A stretch of 64,000 bases of DNA from assembly GCA_026018925.1 (NCBI GenBank), contig JAKSZU010000005.1:22988779-23052778 (forward strand), in the 5' to 3' direction. The notes under the pieces are model-generated. The model worked only from the letters and a program-made list of their open reading frames with translations. It was not told the DNA's origin and ran no database searches. This document shows positions 31,637-43,603 of the stretch, piece after piece; positions within the stretch are counted from its first letter, which is position 1; each line of letters starts with the position of its first letter. The DNA is from Tupaia tana (taxonomy: Eukaryota; Chordata; Mammalia; Scandentia; Tupaiidae). The position numbers and the translations under genes are program-made.

Positions 31637-31707
31637 CTTGGGTCATCTGGAAAGTCATGACACCTTTTTGCATAGAAAAACACATCATGACTTTCCTGAC
31701 GACCCAA
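31637..31707. mobile_element. MITE-2, 71-bp mariner-like palindrome
   Basis: TTGGGTCATCTGGAAAGTCATG is answered by CATGACTTTCCTGACGACCCAA, with TA beside both ends. Same family at 43051, 51345 and 53955. Confidence 0.8.
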
Positions 31708-31998
31708 TACTTCTGCTAACATAGCACTAGTAAGGTGTTGTTTTCCCCTGGTAGTGGACTGTCTTTTCTTAGATGGCCTGCTTCAGGACACCCATGAATT
31801 CTCCCACCAATAACTAGAGAGCCAGAGGTCTCCCTGCCAAGGACATAGCTCCAAAATATATACCCTCAAGTGAGGAATGATGGGGTATTGCATAAATAGG
31901 TTCCAACCCCCCTGTAGAAATGCCTTTAACATTTGCTCAGATCAAGGGAGGTTCTGTATTAAAGAAGCACCCACTGAAATTTTTTCTCACAGTTTTTT
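31708..31998. other. Unassigned sequence
   Basis: No gene or repeat recognised. Confidence 0.35.
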
Positions 31999-32256
31999 TT
32001 CTTTCTTTCTTTCTTTGCAGAGGTTTTTGTTATAGGGCACATGCGCTCGCCAGGAAGAGAGAGACAGAGGGAGAAATAACCACCCGGGGTGGGAGGGGGT
32101 GGCCACGCCACAATCTCTTCTCCATTTTCCTCTTGGGATCTTGGGCACGCATGCACACACACCCGGTGTAAGTTTAAGCCACTGGGTCCAGGACTCGAAC
32201 CGTGGTCGACTACATGGGAGTCCAGTGACATAGCCATTAGGCCAACCGCTGGTCCC
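31999..32256 (-). mobile_element. SINE B, young
   Basis: TTTCTTTC tail, AGAGGTTTTTGTTATAGGGC, head ending CCAACCGCTGGTCCC. Target-site duplication TCTCACAGTTTTTT on both sides. Confidence 0.9.
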
Positions 32257-33617
32257 TCTCACAGTTTTTTTTGTAAATGTATGGCAGTACCTCACAGAAG
32301 GTGCACCAAAGAACAAACAGGGTTTTACACCTTGCAGCTGTCAGACCCCACCGAGCTGATGTGGTCTCCATGAGGACGAGGCTCCTGCCTCTCCTCCTGA
32401 TCTTGTACTGCCCTGTGTTAAAAGATAATTTTTTTAAAGTGAAATTATGACTGTCATAGAGATAGTGTCAAAGAAGTAAGATGTTATAATTGATTCAAAG
32501 CAAAATGCAAAGAACAGACGTATATAGAGGTCAGGAGTATAAAAATGAGTGTGACCGTCGAGGCAAAGCGAGCATCTTCCATAGTGGGCCGGGGAGGGGG
32601 CAGTAAATCCTACTGTCCCCTGACAGTATTCTGTGTCTACAAAGAATTATTTTCCATCTCCTCCAACTATCCACAATTCTCAGCACTCAAAGGCAGTTAA
32701 ATGCTAGAATCAGATAACCTGAAGGGTGTGAGATCAACAAATCACAGCTGTCTAGGGAAGCACGCATTCTCTCTACTTTGGCATTATGGACTTGTGTTGG
32801 ACAGTCCACGTGCAGGGGGACATTCACCCTCGGTCAGGCTGCTTTGAGATTTCTCACTTAGACCCTTGTGCTAAAACAGGACAGTATCTGCAATGAAGGG
32901 GTACTTCATGTAATGGGGGGAGGTAGAGAGGGGAGGAAAGACGAAGACTTTAGGATGTATCAGAATCGCTCACAGGAACATGCGTGTCTGTGTGTTGGGA
33001 AAGTTCCCCACACCTTGCTGAGACCTTGACTGTTGGAACGCTTTAGGTTCCCACTGATGTCAATGACTCTAGTCACTTGTTCCTGGAAACCTGAGTTATT
33101 CTAATAATTTTACTTTTTGGCACTTTGGATGAGTCACTTCACTCCAGATACTTGGCCCTAAAACATGGGGAAATGTCACGGTGCCTATTGTAGGCGAGCA
33201 AAGGTTCCTTTTTCCTCACGCATTGCTAGGTTCATGGCTGAGGTCCCTAGAACAAAAAATAAACAAGAGAAAGCGCAAAAAATTATGTAAATAAGTTTTA
33301 TGTGACCTAGGAGCCTTCAGACATGAAGAAAAAAAGAAATAGGTAAACCTGTGTACAAAGGGGCCTGCTCTATAATAAACAGGGGAATCTACAAAGGCCC
33401 GCCTGTTTAGATCCTTTTCTGTGACCCCATGTCTTCAGAGGTGAGGACATTTCTTTTCTCCAGGTATAGGGAGGGCACCTCTCACATACGGGTCTTACTG
33501 CTTCAGGAGAAGAGGGTAAAGGAAGGTGAGAGTGACCTTCCTGCTTCTTCAGTTTTCTTACATACTGTGGCACTGTATTTTGAGGTAGTGTGTTCTGAGC
33601 CCCAACATTATCTTACA
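32257..33617. other. Unassigned, low-repeat block
   Basis: About 1.36 kb with no SINE or LINE recognised, unusual for this window. Open frames at 33370-33573 and 33429-33743 overlap on opposite strands. The latter runs into a SINE and is not a gene candidate. Confidence 0.45.
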
Positions 33618-33808
33618 AAACTTGGAGAGAAAGAACGACAAGCACCGTCGGTAGGGTCTCATGCTGCTGTCCTTTTCCAGCCAGCCGGGACCATGGGCAC
33701 ACATGCCTGGTACGTACAGGTTGACCTGGGAACCAACTCCTGATCTTCCCTATGGCTTCAGCATTGCAGAGTATCGCACTACTGCTGTGCCACCGTAGCT
33801 GGGACCAT
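33618..33808 (-). mobile_element. SINE C, diverged
   Basis: CACCGTCGGTAGGGTCTCATG, CCAGCCGGGACCATGGGCAC, CTGTGCCACCGTAGCTGGGACC. Confidence 0.75.
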
Positions 33809-33879
33809 AAGTTTAATTAACATCAAACATACCCTTTTGCTGGGTGATCTGAGGTTTGACAGAGAGAAAAAGGTCTATG

Positions 33880-34059
33880 GGGGCTGGCAAGTGGAGTGGT
33901 GGTTAAGGCACTGGACTTCCACATGGCCCACAGTAGTTTGAGTCCCAGACCTAGTGGCTTACCCTTTTCCCTTTCCCTTTCTCTCTCTTTCTCTCTGGCC
34001 AAATTAAAAAATAAATAATAATAACAAATAAAATTAAATAAGTAATTCTTAGAAAAAAA
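33880..34059 (+). mobile_element. SINE A
   Basis: GGGGCTGGCAAGTGGAGTGG head. GAAAAAGGTCTATG at 33866-33879 and GAAAAAGGACTATG at 34060-34073 flank it. Confidence 0.9.
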
Positions 34060-34147
34060 GAAAAAGGACTATGTTTCAAACTCGGGACAGCCACTGGCAA
34101 TCAGCAGTAAGGATTTTTTTCCTCCCCATTAACTCTAATATATTTAT

Positions 34148-34341
34148 TTATTTATTTTTTAAAAATAATTATTTATTTTATTTATTCATTCATTTATTTT
34201 TTAATTTGACCAGAGCGAGACAGAGGGTGAGAGTGAGAGAGAGAGGAAGTGAGAAAGCAAGCCACCAGATTCAGGACTTGAGCCCTGACTGGCCATGTGG
34301 GCGTGTCCAGCGCCTTAACCATCACACCACCTGCTGGTCCC
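34148..34341 (-). mobile_element. SINE A
   Basis: TTATTTATTTTTTAAAAAT tail, head ending CCACCTGCTGGTCCC. CTCTAATATATTTA occurs on both sides. Confidence 0.9.
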
Positions 34342-34357
34342 GACTCTAATATATTTA

Positions 34358-35365
34358 GTACAAGTGCTGATCCTGGGCAGATCCTTACAGAACGATGAGC
34401 TATTATCTGTAGTTTTAGGGGACCTATATTTAGCTGGGAATATATAAGATTAACGAGTAGGAAATAATATATACAAGGTAGAAATACCACCTAGTGCTTT
34501 GAAGAGCTGTAGTGTGAGTACATGATAAATGTCAGGAAAGGTGCTCTGCACAGAGCCCCGGTTCTTTATTTATATTTTATAACACTCCGAACCAAGGTGA
34601 TCTAGACTGGAATTCTGCTGACAAGTGAAAGGAGCAAAGACTGGAGGCAGGTGTGCGAATAGCTCTCGAAAGGAATACGATATATCACTCATTAAAAAGT
34701 GCTCAGATTGGTCGTGAATGAATTATCTTCCCAGAGTTCTAGGCTTTTTACTGAAGGGTTTCTGTCGAAAAAACAGTTTCAGACACAACTGTCTAACCGA
34801 AAGTTGGCAGCATCTTGAAATTTGACATCCTTTTGAAAGATGGGGAGAGGGACGGATGGGTTTCCTCCCTTTCCTTTCCTTTTGTTCTAATATTTATTTA
34901 TTTGCATTTACTTTGAAAACCATTTGAAAAGAAGCATTTTAGAATTAATTGGCTGGCAGAGGGTTAATGCAAACAGGAAGGTAGCACAGCTGGGGCCCTG
35001 TGGCAATCGGAGACAAGAATAAAGGGACCAGGTGGCCAGGAGAGGTTTGGGCTGCAGCAGAGAGGAAGCTTTGGCAGAGGGTATGCCTCCTTGGTTAGCA
35101 TTTTAAGAACTGTTTTTACAGAATTTGATACCGTTGAGATTATTTCTCCGAATAGTAGATATATTTTCAGATGTGATCTTATGAGTCCAAAATAAAATTT
35201 TGGGTTGTAATTGAAATGGGCTTAATATTTAATTTGTATAGTTAAACGTGCTAGTTAATATCGCCACAGATAGTTCTCAGTAAATGTGGACCAGTGATGG
35301 TGACAATGGGTATCTAAGCAGGGGACTTGAACACAAGGATAGACCCCTTCAACATCTCTGTTCTC
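34358..35365. other. Unassigned, low-repeat block
   Basis: One kb without recognised repeats or genes. Confidence 0.4.
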
Positions 35366-35576
35366 AGGGCTGCCAGATGGCATGGTGGTTAGGGGTGCTG
35401 GACTCCCACATGGCTAACCTTGGTTTTAGTCCCGGACCTGAAGGCTTGCTTTCTTACCTTTCTCTCTCACTCTCTCTTGCTCTCACTTTGTCCCTCATTG
35501 GTCAAATTTAAAAAATAAAAGATAAATAAATAAATGGAGTTAAATAAAATAATTCTTTTTTTTTAAAAAAAAAAAA
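35366..35576 (+). mobile_element. SINE A
   Basis: AGGGCTGCCAGATGGCATGG head, AATTCTTTTTTTTTAAAAA tail. CCTCTGTTCTC after the tail matches CATCTCTGTTCTC before the head. Confidence 0.88.
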
Positions 35577-35849
35577 ACCTCTGTTCTCTTAGACAACTCA
35601 AGCATTAAATGACAAGTTTAAGTTTTAAGATTTAGTTCATACAGACAACTCTATACAACCCTTTTTATTTTTAAATCATCTTAATATTTTTAATTATTTT
35701 ATTTTAATTATTTTTTAATACTTCCATGGGACATCTTCCTATTTAAAACATGCCTTCTTTTTATTTTATTTTTTTAGATTTCACTAAAACGTATTAAAAG
35801 ATACCATCAATAGAGCAAAATTCCCAAGAGAATTTCTTTCTTATTTTTT

Positions 35850-36300
35850 TTTAGTTTTAAATCCTGGTTTACAAATTATCATTGTACATCTTTGTGGGGT
35901 ACAATATAACTTTCAAAGCATCCGTATAGTGTGTAATAATCAAATCAAGGATATAGACATATCCATTGTCTTCAGCATTGAATATTACGTACTATTGTAC
36001 ACATTCAGTAACAGTTCTATTTTTTTGTACGTAAGTATTGAATTGTCAGTGACAGGTTTTCTCGGCTGTGATAGACAGTTCCATCATTTATTCCGCTTGT
36101 TTGCATGCGTTCTTATGTCTGCTGCTCATTTTCTTTTGAATCTTCCCTCCTTGGAGCTCCTGGTATCCGCCTTTCCTCTCTCTGCCTCTACGCCATGGAG
36201 TACTTCAGTTTCTGCCGTAGAGGGTGGACGTGTGATATTTACTAAGTGGGGACGTACAGTTCCAAGACTGTATCTATCAAGTTCCAAGACTGTATGAAAT
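35850..36300 (-). mobile_element. L1 3' UTR-like sequence (L1MA-type)
   Basis: TTGTGGGGTACAATATAAC, AGCATCCGTATAGTGTGTAAT, CATATCCATTGTCTTCAGC and TATTTTTTTGTACGTAAG follow an L1MA-like 3' UTR on the minus strand. Assignment right of 36060 is weak. Confidence 0.5.
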
Positions 36301-36543
36301 ATTTAGGGCTTTGTCTACTGTATGAAGTTTGATATAATTCAAGATCTATAGGAAGCTCGAATTCTTCAGAAATGTTATTATTAATCACTTTGGCATAGAA
36401 TGCAAATCGGTCCTCCCAGGGCCTTGTGTGAGACATGGCAACTCTACTTCTTACTAATGTCTTCCTTCCTTCCTTTCTATTTTTCTTTCTTCCCTCCCTT
36501 CCTCTCTTTTTTCCTCTTCTTTTTTTCTTACTGTTAGATAGGA

Positions 36544-37097
<554 letters not shown>

Positions 37098-37111
37098 TTA
37101 ATTACTGGAAG

Positions 37112-37208
37112 ATGTGTTGCCCAGGTTATCCTCAAGCTTGTGATCCTCTTGCCTCAGCCTTCCTGATTAGTTGAAATTATGGTGTGCACCACACCACTGT
37201 GCCTGGCT
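37112..37208 (-). mobile_element. 7SL RNA-derived SINE monomer
   Basis: On the minus strand GCCAGGCACAGTGGTGTGG, then AGGAAGGCTGAGGCAAGAGG, ATCACAAGCTTGAGG and CCTGGGCAACA. Clear 7SL/FLAM-like order. Lies directly beside the 5' end of the RPL21 retrocopy. Confidence 0.8.
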
Positions 37209-37319
37209 TCTAGGTTGAACTGGGATCCGAACTGGGCTTCCCATGTGGTCCCAAAGAACTGTGTCTTTGCAGTAAATGCCACTGTGACCACCCCCCCCAC
37301 CCCACCCCTTCTTCAGGGT

Positions 37320-37788
37320 TGAGAGAGAGAGAGAGACATAGAGAGAGAGATGGGGGGATGGCCACACCACAGTCCCTTCTCCTCACTGGATTTTGAGCAT
37401 GCATATGGATGTGCCCAGTGTGATTATTTTTTTTTTTTTGAGAGGTTTTCGCTATAGGGCGCGTGCACTCGCCAGCCAGACAGAGAGAGACATAGAGACA
37501 GAAAGCGAGAAATCACCCCCCAGGGGGGATGGTCATGCCGCAATCCCTTCTCCTCCATTCTCCTCTCGGGATCTTGGGCACACACGCACACGCGCCCGGC
37601 GTGAGTTTTAAGCCACCAGGTCTGGGACGCGAACTGCGGTCGACTACATGGGAGTCCAGTGACATAGCCATTGCACTAACTGCTGGTTCCCCCCAGTGTG
37701 ATTTTGATGCCATTGGGTCTGGACTAAAACCACAGAGTTGGCCATGTGGGGGATCCAGCTGCCTTAACTTCCTCACCACCTGGCTGAT
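37320..37788 (-). mobile_element. SINE B, old, split by a young SINE B
   Basis: Left part 37320-37424 (CAGTCCCTTCTCCTCACTGG), right part 37692-37788 (TGATGCCATTGGGTCTGGAC, head CACCACCTGGCTGATCC). Confidence 0.75.
37425..37691 (-). mobile_element. SINE B, young, inside an old SINE B
   Basis: GAGAGGTTTTCGCTATAGGG, CCCCCCAGGGGGGATGG, head ending CTAACTGCTGGTTCC. Perfect target-site duplication CCCAGTGTGATT at 37413-37424 and 37692-37703. Confidence 0.92.
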
Positions 37789-38753
37789 CCCTGGCTGGGC
37801 CCTGTTTACATTTAAACATGTTTCTTCACAATTTACAGTCTTTCTTCTTTTCCTTTTAGAAAAGGACACTATCTAGCAACTTGGAAATTATACAAATAAT
37901 TACCGCATGAAACTGAAAGTACACAACAGGGAAAAAAGAGAATAAAAATGGAATTTGTTTCCGTAGCCCTGCATTGGCTCTATTTGGTGTGGTGGAAATC
38001 TCTGTAGAGGAAGGGATTGTATGGATGTATCTGCTGCTAACTTTGGGCTCACAGGTCTGACAGGCATTATTGTACTAAAATTCCCTTTGAGGACATTTGG
38101 ATTTCTTTCTTTTTTTTTTTTTACTCCTTTTATATTTATCACCATTTCTCCACGATCATGTAGTACTTAGAGCTGATATTCTCCTTACATCTTCCCCACC
38201 CCAGTCCCACCAGTTCTAAAATGGTGATAAGAAGCGGTTATTGGGAAGCCATGAAAACAGGTGTAGGGCTCAAACCTTGAGCTTTGGCTTTCAGAAAAGA
38301 CAAAGCAGAAGCATTGTCCTTTCTTATATGGCTTGTTTCTTAACTATATTATTACTTCAACAGACAACACACTTAGGGATCAAGAAGAGTATATAAAGAA
38401 TTCTTTAATGATTTAATAAATATGGTGGCATCTTTGAGAGTATGGATTATTGATCTTAGGAATGTATTTTGGCATAAGCATTTGCTCAGCAGACTACGAG
38501 AGGCTTTTTTTTAAAAAACAAAAACAAAAACAAAAAACAACCTTGACTAGTCTGTAATGCTTCATGTGGGGGTAAAGGTGAAGTTTGAGAATACACACTT
38601 GGTAGGCTACACGGACCAACGAATTCATATTCTCATTGTCATTGTAGACGTCAGCAAATTAACAGCCAGGCCTTCTCTGTTTTGCTGTAGATACCCTTTA
38701 TTTTTCTCATCAAAAGATATTTGAATATATTGTTATAAGAAATTCCTATTACT
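37789..38753. other. Unassigned sequence
   Basis: About 1 kb without recognised repeats apart from T and A runs. The 81-codon frame at 37900-38145 (minus) is unsupported. Confidence 0.35.
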
Positions 38754-39005
38754 AGGACCAGCAGATGGCATAGTGGTTACGTCACTGGACTCCCATGTAG
38801 TCAACCATGGTTTGAGTCCCAGATCCAGCAGCTTTAAACTCATTACAGGTGCGTGTGTGTGTGTGCCAAAAATCCCGAGAGGAGAATGGAGAAGGGATTG
38901 TGGTGTGACCTTCCCCCCTGGGGGGTGATTTCTCACTTTCTGTCTCTCTGTCTTTCTGGCAAGTGCATGCACCCTATAGCAAAAAGTCTCTCTTAAAAAA
39001 AAAGA
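38754..39005 (+). mobile_element. SINE B
   Basis: GGACCAGCAGATGGCATAGTGG head, CCTATAGCAAAAAGTCTCTC end. AAGAAATTCCTATTACT and AAGAAATTTCTATTTCT flank it. Confidence 0.9.
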
Positions 39006-39237
39006 AAGAAATTTCTATTTCTGTCTTTGCTTTTAATATAACTATGGAATTGAATTTCATACATTTTCCTTCACCCTGCCCTCTAACCCCAGAGCATATT
39101 GACATAATGACTTCACCCTCTGACCCTGTAGGTGAGCACTGTGTCAGGCAATCTTCACTTTCAGAACTTTTTTAGGCTTTTCCCCATATATGCAGTCCAT
39201 CTTCTTTTTCCTTCCTTCTTTCTTTCTTTTTTTTTAA

Positions 39238-39780
39238 AAATATTAATTGGATCAGGTTATACATATTAGAAAATTTTTTCTCTTAATTTATCCTGGATAG
39301 CTTTTCTTATTTATATGTATGTCTGCTCTACTATGAAATGGTATAACATATTCCATGATATATATGTACAATGATAAACTTTTAGGAATTTAGCTTTAAC
39401 AAAACCTGCTGAGTGAACTTTAGCCATATGTATTTTTGTATACATTTTTGTATATATTTGTGGGCTATAACCCTCACGGTGGAACTGAGACTTGAATTTT
39501 GTTGTATATGTCCATTTTTTTTTTAAAGGCTTAGCAGCCTATATTTAGATGACAACCTGTGAAAGTCCCTATTTTCTTCACCTAGCCAAGGCAATACTGA
39601 ATTGCAGTCTTTCTAGGTTGTGTCAGTCCAAAGGACATCAAATACATTTTCATTCTTATAATTGTGTATTACTGACTACTAAGTTGAACATGTTTTTATA
39701 TGTTCACTGATCGATTTTATTCATAGGAAATCTATTGTTTGGCATAGACCTTTCCTTTCAATGAGATAATTTAAGAGCTA
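39238..39780 (-). mobile_element. Diverged L1 ORF2/3' end
   Basis: The part at about 39540-39760 (ACCTAGCCAAGGCAATACTG, GTATTACTGACTACTAAG, TTGAACATGTTTTTATATG) resembles the minus strand of an L1 ORF2 end. The left part is weaker. Confidence 0.45.
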
Positions 39781-39816
39781 CTTCACATTGAGGTCTACTA
39801 GATGTAGATGGGATGG

Positions 39817-40084
39817 GGACCAGCAGTTAGCGCAATGGCTATGTTGCTGGACTCCCATGTAGTCAACCATGGTTCGAATCTTGGACCCTGTGGCTTAAAC
39901 TCACGCCGGGCATGTGTACGTGCGTGCTGAAGATCCTGAGAGGAGAATGGAGGAGAAGGGATTGCGGCGTGACCATCCCCCGCTGGAGGGTGATTTCTCA
40001 CTTTCTGTCTCTCTGTCTCTCTGTCTTTCTGGTGAGCACACGCGCCCTATAGCAAAAACCTCTCCAAAAAAAAAAAAAAAAAAA
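39817..40084 (+). mobile_element. SINE B, young
   Basis: GGGACCAGCAGTTAGCGCAATG head and long A tail. AGATGTAGATGGGATGG and AGATGCAGATGGGATGG flank it. Confidence 0.92.
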
Positions 40085-40544
40085 AAGATGCAGATGGGAT
40101 GGAGAGATTGAGAGGGTTAAATGTTCTTTTAAGGAATGTCACAACTATGAGCAGCAATGCGATGTGACACATCATCATAAACACATGAGTTGTGTCTTCT
40201 GACAGCGTGGGCAGAGTTTAAAGAAGGGATACAAGGTCAAGGATGTCAGAAGGGTAAGGTTTAAACCAGTTTTGATGGTTTCCTGAGGTGGAAAACAGCA
40301 ATGCCGAAGGGAAGGGCCCAGGAGCAGCATGAAGATGTTAGTACGTGGTGCCTTAAAGAGGCGGGCGCATCACCCTGCAGGGCGGGAGCCCGTCCTGAAT
40401 GGGCAGGGGTGGGAAACGAAACTGGGAAGGTGATCTCAGTCCAGCTGTAACATGAGTGGGTGGAGCCTCCTTCATGTGGCACAGTGAAGGGCCACTTAAT
40501 CCTGTTTTTTATCAAGATGCTTTTTATTATATTGTCTGTTTTAA
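40085..40544. other. Unassigned sequence
   Basis: The 109-codon frame at 40261-40590 (minus) is open but unrecognised and runs into a SINE. Confidence 0.35.
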
Positions 40545-40686
40545 ATCTGCGATCCACCCTCAGCCAGCCCTGGGCCATGGGCAAGCACATGCCTGGTGTA
40601 CTCGTGAAGGCCTACAGACTTGAACAGTAACCTTCTCAGGCAGGGCTGCCTTACAAAGCATTGTGTTTTTACAGTCACACTGGCCC
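40545..40686 (-). mobile_element. SINE C, partial
   Basis: GATCCACCCTCAGCCAGCCC, GGTGTACTCGTGAAGGCC, ACAGTCACACTGGCCCC. The tail half is missing. Confidence 0.7.
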
Positions 40687-40706
40687 CTTAAAAGCAGTAT
40701 CATTTT

Positions 40707-40799
40707 GAGGCCAGCAGGCAGTGTGGTGGTTAGAGCACTAGCCTCCCGCATGGCCAACTGCAGTTCGAGTCCCAGACCTGGTAGCTTGAAACTCATGCT

Positions 40800-40830
<31 letters not shown>

Positions 40831-40962
40831 CATGCCCTAAATCCCAGGAGGAGAATGGAGAGGGGATTGCAGTGTGACCATCCCCCCTGGGGAGTGATTT
40901 CTCACTATCCCTCTCACTGTCTTTTTCCTGAGTGCACACACCCTATGTCAAAAAACAAAAAC
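40707..40962 (+). mobile_element. SINE B
   Basis: GAGGCCAGCAGGCAGTGTGG head, B box GTTCGAGTCCC, (GT)n of about 14 units at 40802-40830. Confidence 0.85.
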
Positions 40963-41051
40963 GAGTGTTGGTTTTACCTTATGCCCTTCATAATCATACA
41001 TCACTCAAGGCTATTCTGAATTTTAGCCACCTTCCAAGTTAGGAATGAGTT

Positions 41052-41156
41052 AATTAGAGAGAAAGTGAGAAAGCAAGCTGTCAGGTCCAGGCCTCGAACC
41101 ATGATCGGCCATGTGGGAGTCCAGCACCCTTAACCACCATGCCACCTGCTGGCCCC
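41052..41156 (-). mobile_element. SINE A, tail missing
   Basis: GAGAAAGTGAGAAAGCAAGC, CGAACCATGATCGGCC, head ending CCACCTGCTGGCCCC. Confidence 0.8.
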
Positions 41157-41310
41157 AATGAGAACTTTATTCTTGATTGGTCATGGACATTTCAGTGCTA
41201 ACAACTGAGAATCATCTTGTTTTCTAGCTACTGATGGCTTTTGGTAGCTTAAGATGCATCATATTACTTAAAAATCCAGGAACTGACTGAGCCAGAAACT
41301 CTGAAATACA

Positions 41311-41716
41311 AAGGGATTTCAAAAAGTCTGTGGAGAAATGGAATTACAGTATGAATTTATATTGGTGCAAAAAATGGAAAAATGCATGCATAGTTATTTC
41401 ATAATATGCATTTTCTTTTTTCTTTTTCTTGCTAGAGTGTGTGTGCACTACAGAGAGAGAAAGAGAGAGAGAAAGAGGCTGAGAGAGGAAGAAGAAGAAA
41501 GCATCTGTCAGTGGGGCACAATGTACTGCAAGCCGTTCTCTTTTCTCCATCCTGTTGAGATTTAGAGCATGTACCAACTTACATACAACATACTTTTCCA
41601 AGCCACTAGGCTAGGATTCAGCCTGTGATTGGCCACATGGGATCTGGTTCCCTTAACCACTAAGGTAGGGCTGGATCCATAATACACATTTTCCATGAAC
41701 TTTTCAAAGAGCCTTC
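41311..41716. mobile_element. Mariner-like MITE-1, split by a SINE
   Basis: AAGGGATTTCAAAAAGTCTGTGG at the left and CCATGAACTTTTCAAAGAGCC at the right, with ATGCATAGTTATTTCATAAT inside. Confidence 0.75.
41415..41678 (-). mobile_element. SINE B, old, inside MITE-1
   Basis: CTTGCTAGAGTGTGTGTGC, GAGAAAGAGAGAGAG body, CCTTAACCACTAAGGTAGGG. ATAATATGCATTTT at 41401-41414 and ATAATACACATTTT at 41679-41692 flank it. Confidence 0.8.
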
Positions 41717-42101
41717 ATGTGTGGTTGGTGTGCAAGTCTCAGCAAATGGCTTCTCTCTTAACTTACACTACCATTAAATTATTTGGCTGTGTTCCATTGC
41801 CTCTGTGTTTTGAATATACATTGTGCTTATTTGCATATCCTCTAGCTATTGCCCAAGATCAGTTTGCTTCTGTTTGTAAACTAGACATTCTTCCCCTCCC
41901 CTGCAAAAAAGCTAGAAAGCAACATGAACTTTCTTACTGAGCTCTATTACGTTATAGTTTAAAACAGAGTGAGAAGTTGGACAGAATCATCTGGAAAAGA
42001 GGTCAAAGTTGATATTATTTTGTTGTTTTCTCTCTCCCTACCCTCATTAGAAGTTTATTATTGAACTTGAGTATGATGACTCTTTTTTTATTTTAAATAT
42101 T
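41717..42101. other. Unassigned sequence
   Basis: No gene or repeat recognised. Confidence 0.35.
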
Positions 42102-42215
42102 GACATGGTTTGAGTCTAGGTTCTGGCAGCTTGCTTTCTCACTTTCTTTCTCTCTGTCTCTCTGTCTCTTCCTGGTGAGCGCATGTACCCTGCAGAAAAT
42201 TTAAAAAAATAACAA
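42102..42215 (+). mobile_element. SINE A/B, 5'-truncated
   Basis: Starts within the head at ACATGGTTTGAGTCTAGG and continues to GGTGAGCGCATGTACCCTGC and an A-rich tail. Confidence 0.7.
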
Positions 42216-42243
42216 TAATGACAAATAAAATGTTGACTTTTTC

Positions 42244-42423
42244 AGGGCTGGCAGATGATGTGGTGGTTAAAGGCACTAGAGTCCCATATGGCCGACTGCA
42301 GTTTGAGTCCTGGACCACGTGGCTTGCTTTCTCACTTTCCCTCTCTCTTGCTCTGTCCCTCTCTAGTATATATTAAAAAAAGTAAATAAATAAATAAAGC
42401 TAAATAAAATAATTCTTTTAAAA
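42244..42423 (+). mobile_element. SINE A
   Basis: GGGCTGGCAGATGATGTGG head, AAATAAATAAATAAAGC tail. TTGACTTT occurs on both sides. Confidence 0.88.
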
Positions 42424-42527
42424 AATTGACTTTGTATTAAATGTTTTGAATATTTAAAAACTTTTAGAAGAGGGTGTATGGGGGTGTAATTTTACTCTTT
42501 AAAGAACTGGATATGTAAATGCAAGTC

Positions 42528-42794
42528 CTTTTTTTCGGGGAATTTTTTTTTTTTTGTTATAGGGTGCATGCGCTCGGTAGAAAGACACAGGAAGACAGAG
42601 AGACAGAAAGTGAGAAATCACCCCCCAGGAGGGATGTCCATGCCACAATCCCTTCTCCTCCATTCTTCTCTCGGGATCTTGGGCACGCACGCTCACGCAC
42701 CCGACGTGAGTTTAAGCTGCCAAGTCTAGGACTTGAACCACGGTCGACTACATGGGAGTCCAGTGACAGCCATTACGCCAACTGCTGGTCCCCC
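42528..42794 (-). mobile_element. SINE B, young
   Basis: TTTGTTATAGGGTGCATGCG, CCCCCCAGGAGGGATGTCC, head ending CCAACTGCTGGTCC. Immediately left of the L1. Confidence 0.88.
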
Positions 42795-43050
42795 CATCTT
42801 ACATTTTTCACAAAACTTAATTCAAAATGTATTATAGACCTACATAGAAAATGTAAATCTATAAAACACCCAGAAGATAACATAGAAGAAAAACCAGGTG
42901 ACCTTGGGTATTACAATGATTTTTTAAATATGACTCCAAAGGCATGATCCATGAAAAAATAACTGAGAAGCTGGACTATTAAAATGAAAACCTTTTGTGA
43001 GAAACATCAATATGGGAAGGAAAAGACAAATCACAAGCTAGAAGAAAATA

Positions 43051-43120
43051 CTGAATGGTTAGAAAAGTCATGACTTTTTTTCTTATGTAGAAATGCATTA
43101 TGACATTTCTGACAACCCAA
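43051..43120. mobile_element. MITE-2 palindrome inside the L1
   Basis: GGTTAGAAAAGTCATGAC answered by TTATGACATTTCTGACAACCCAA, TA on both sides. Confidence 0.75.
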
Positions 43121-43225
43121 TATTTGTAAAATATGTACCTAATAAAGGACTGGTATCCAAAGTGTACAAAGAACTCTTAAAATTCAAGACTAAGGAAACA
43201 AGCAACCTAATTGAAAATCAGTCAA

Positions 43226-43481
43226 GGGTTGGCTCTGTGGCATAGGAGTAATGTGCTGCTTGAGAGAAGCTGGATCCCACATGGCAGCTATGGTTCGAAT
43301 CCCTGGCCTAGTAGCTTGAAACATGCTGGACTAATGCCCACGTTACAGTAGGCCGGAGGGCTGGAGAAGGGGCTTGTAGCATCGCCAGGCCCCGTGGAGG
43401 GTGTTCCTCTCTATCTCTCTCTTTTTCTTCCTGTCTCTGTCATATGCATGCATATATAATCTATCATGAATAAAGAAAAAA
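43226..43481 (+). mobile_element. SINE C inside the L1
   Basis: GGGTTGGCTCTGTGGCATAGG head, GGTTCGAATCCC box, CATGAATAAAGAAAAAAAC tail. Confidence 0.88.
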
Positions 43482-43560
43482 ACATAGGCAAAAGATCTTG
43501 TCAGACCCTCCACCAAAGAAGATATACAGCTGACAAGCACATTAAAGATGCTCAGTGGGA

Positions 43561-43598
43561 TGCCATACATCCTATGGCAAAAACCTCTAAAAAAAAAG
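43561..43598 (+). mobile_element. SINE B 3' tip only
   Basis: CATACATCCTATGGCAAAAACC then an A run. About 35 bp of tail end between ATGCTCAG and GTGCTCAG, consistent with a severely 5'-truncated insertion. Confidence 0.7.
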
Positions 43599-43603
43599 TG
43601 CTC

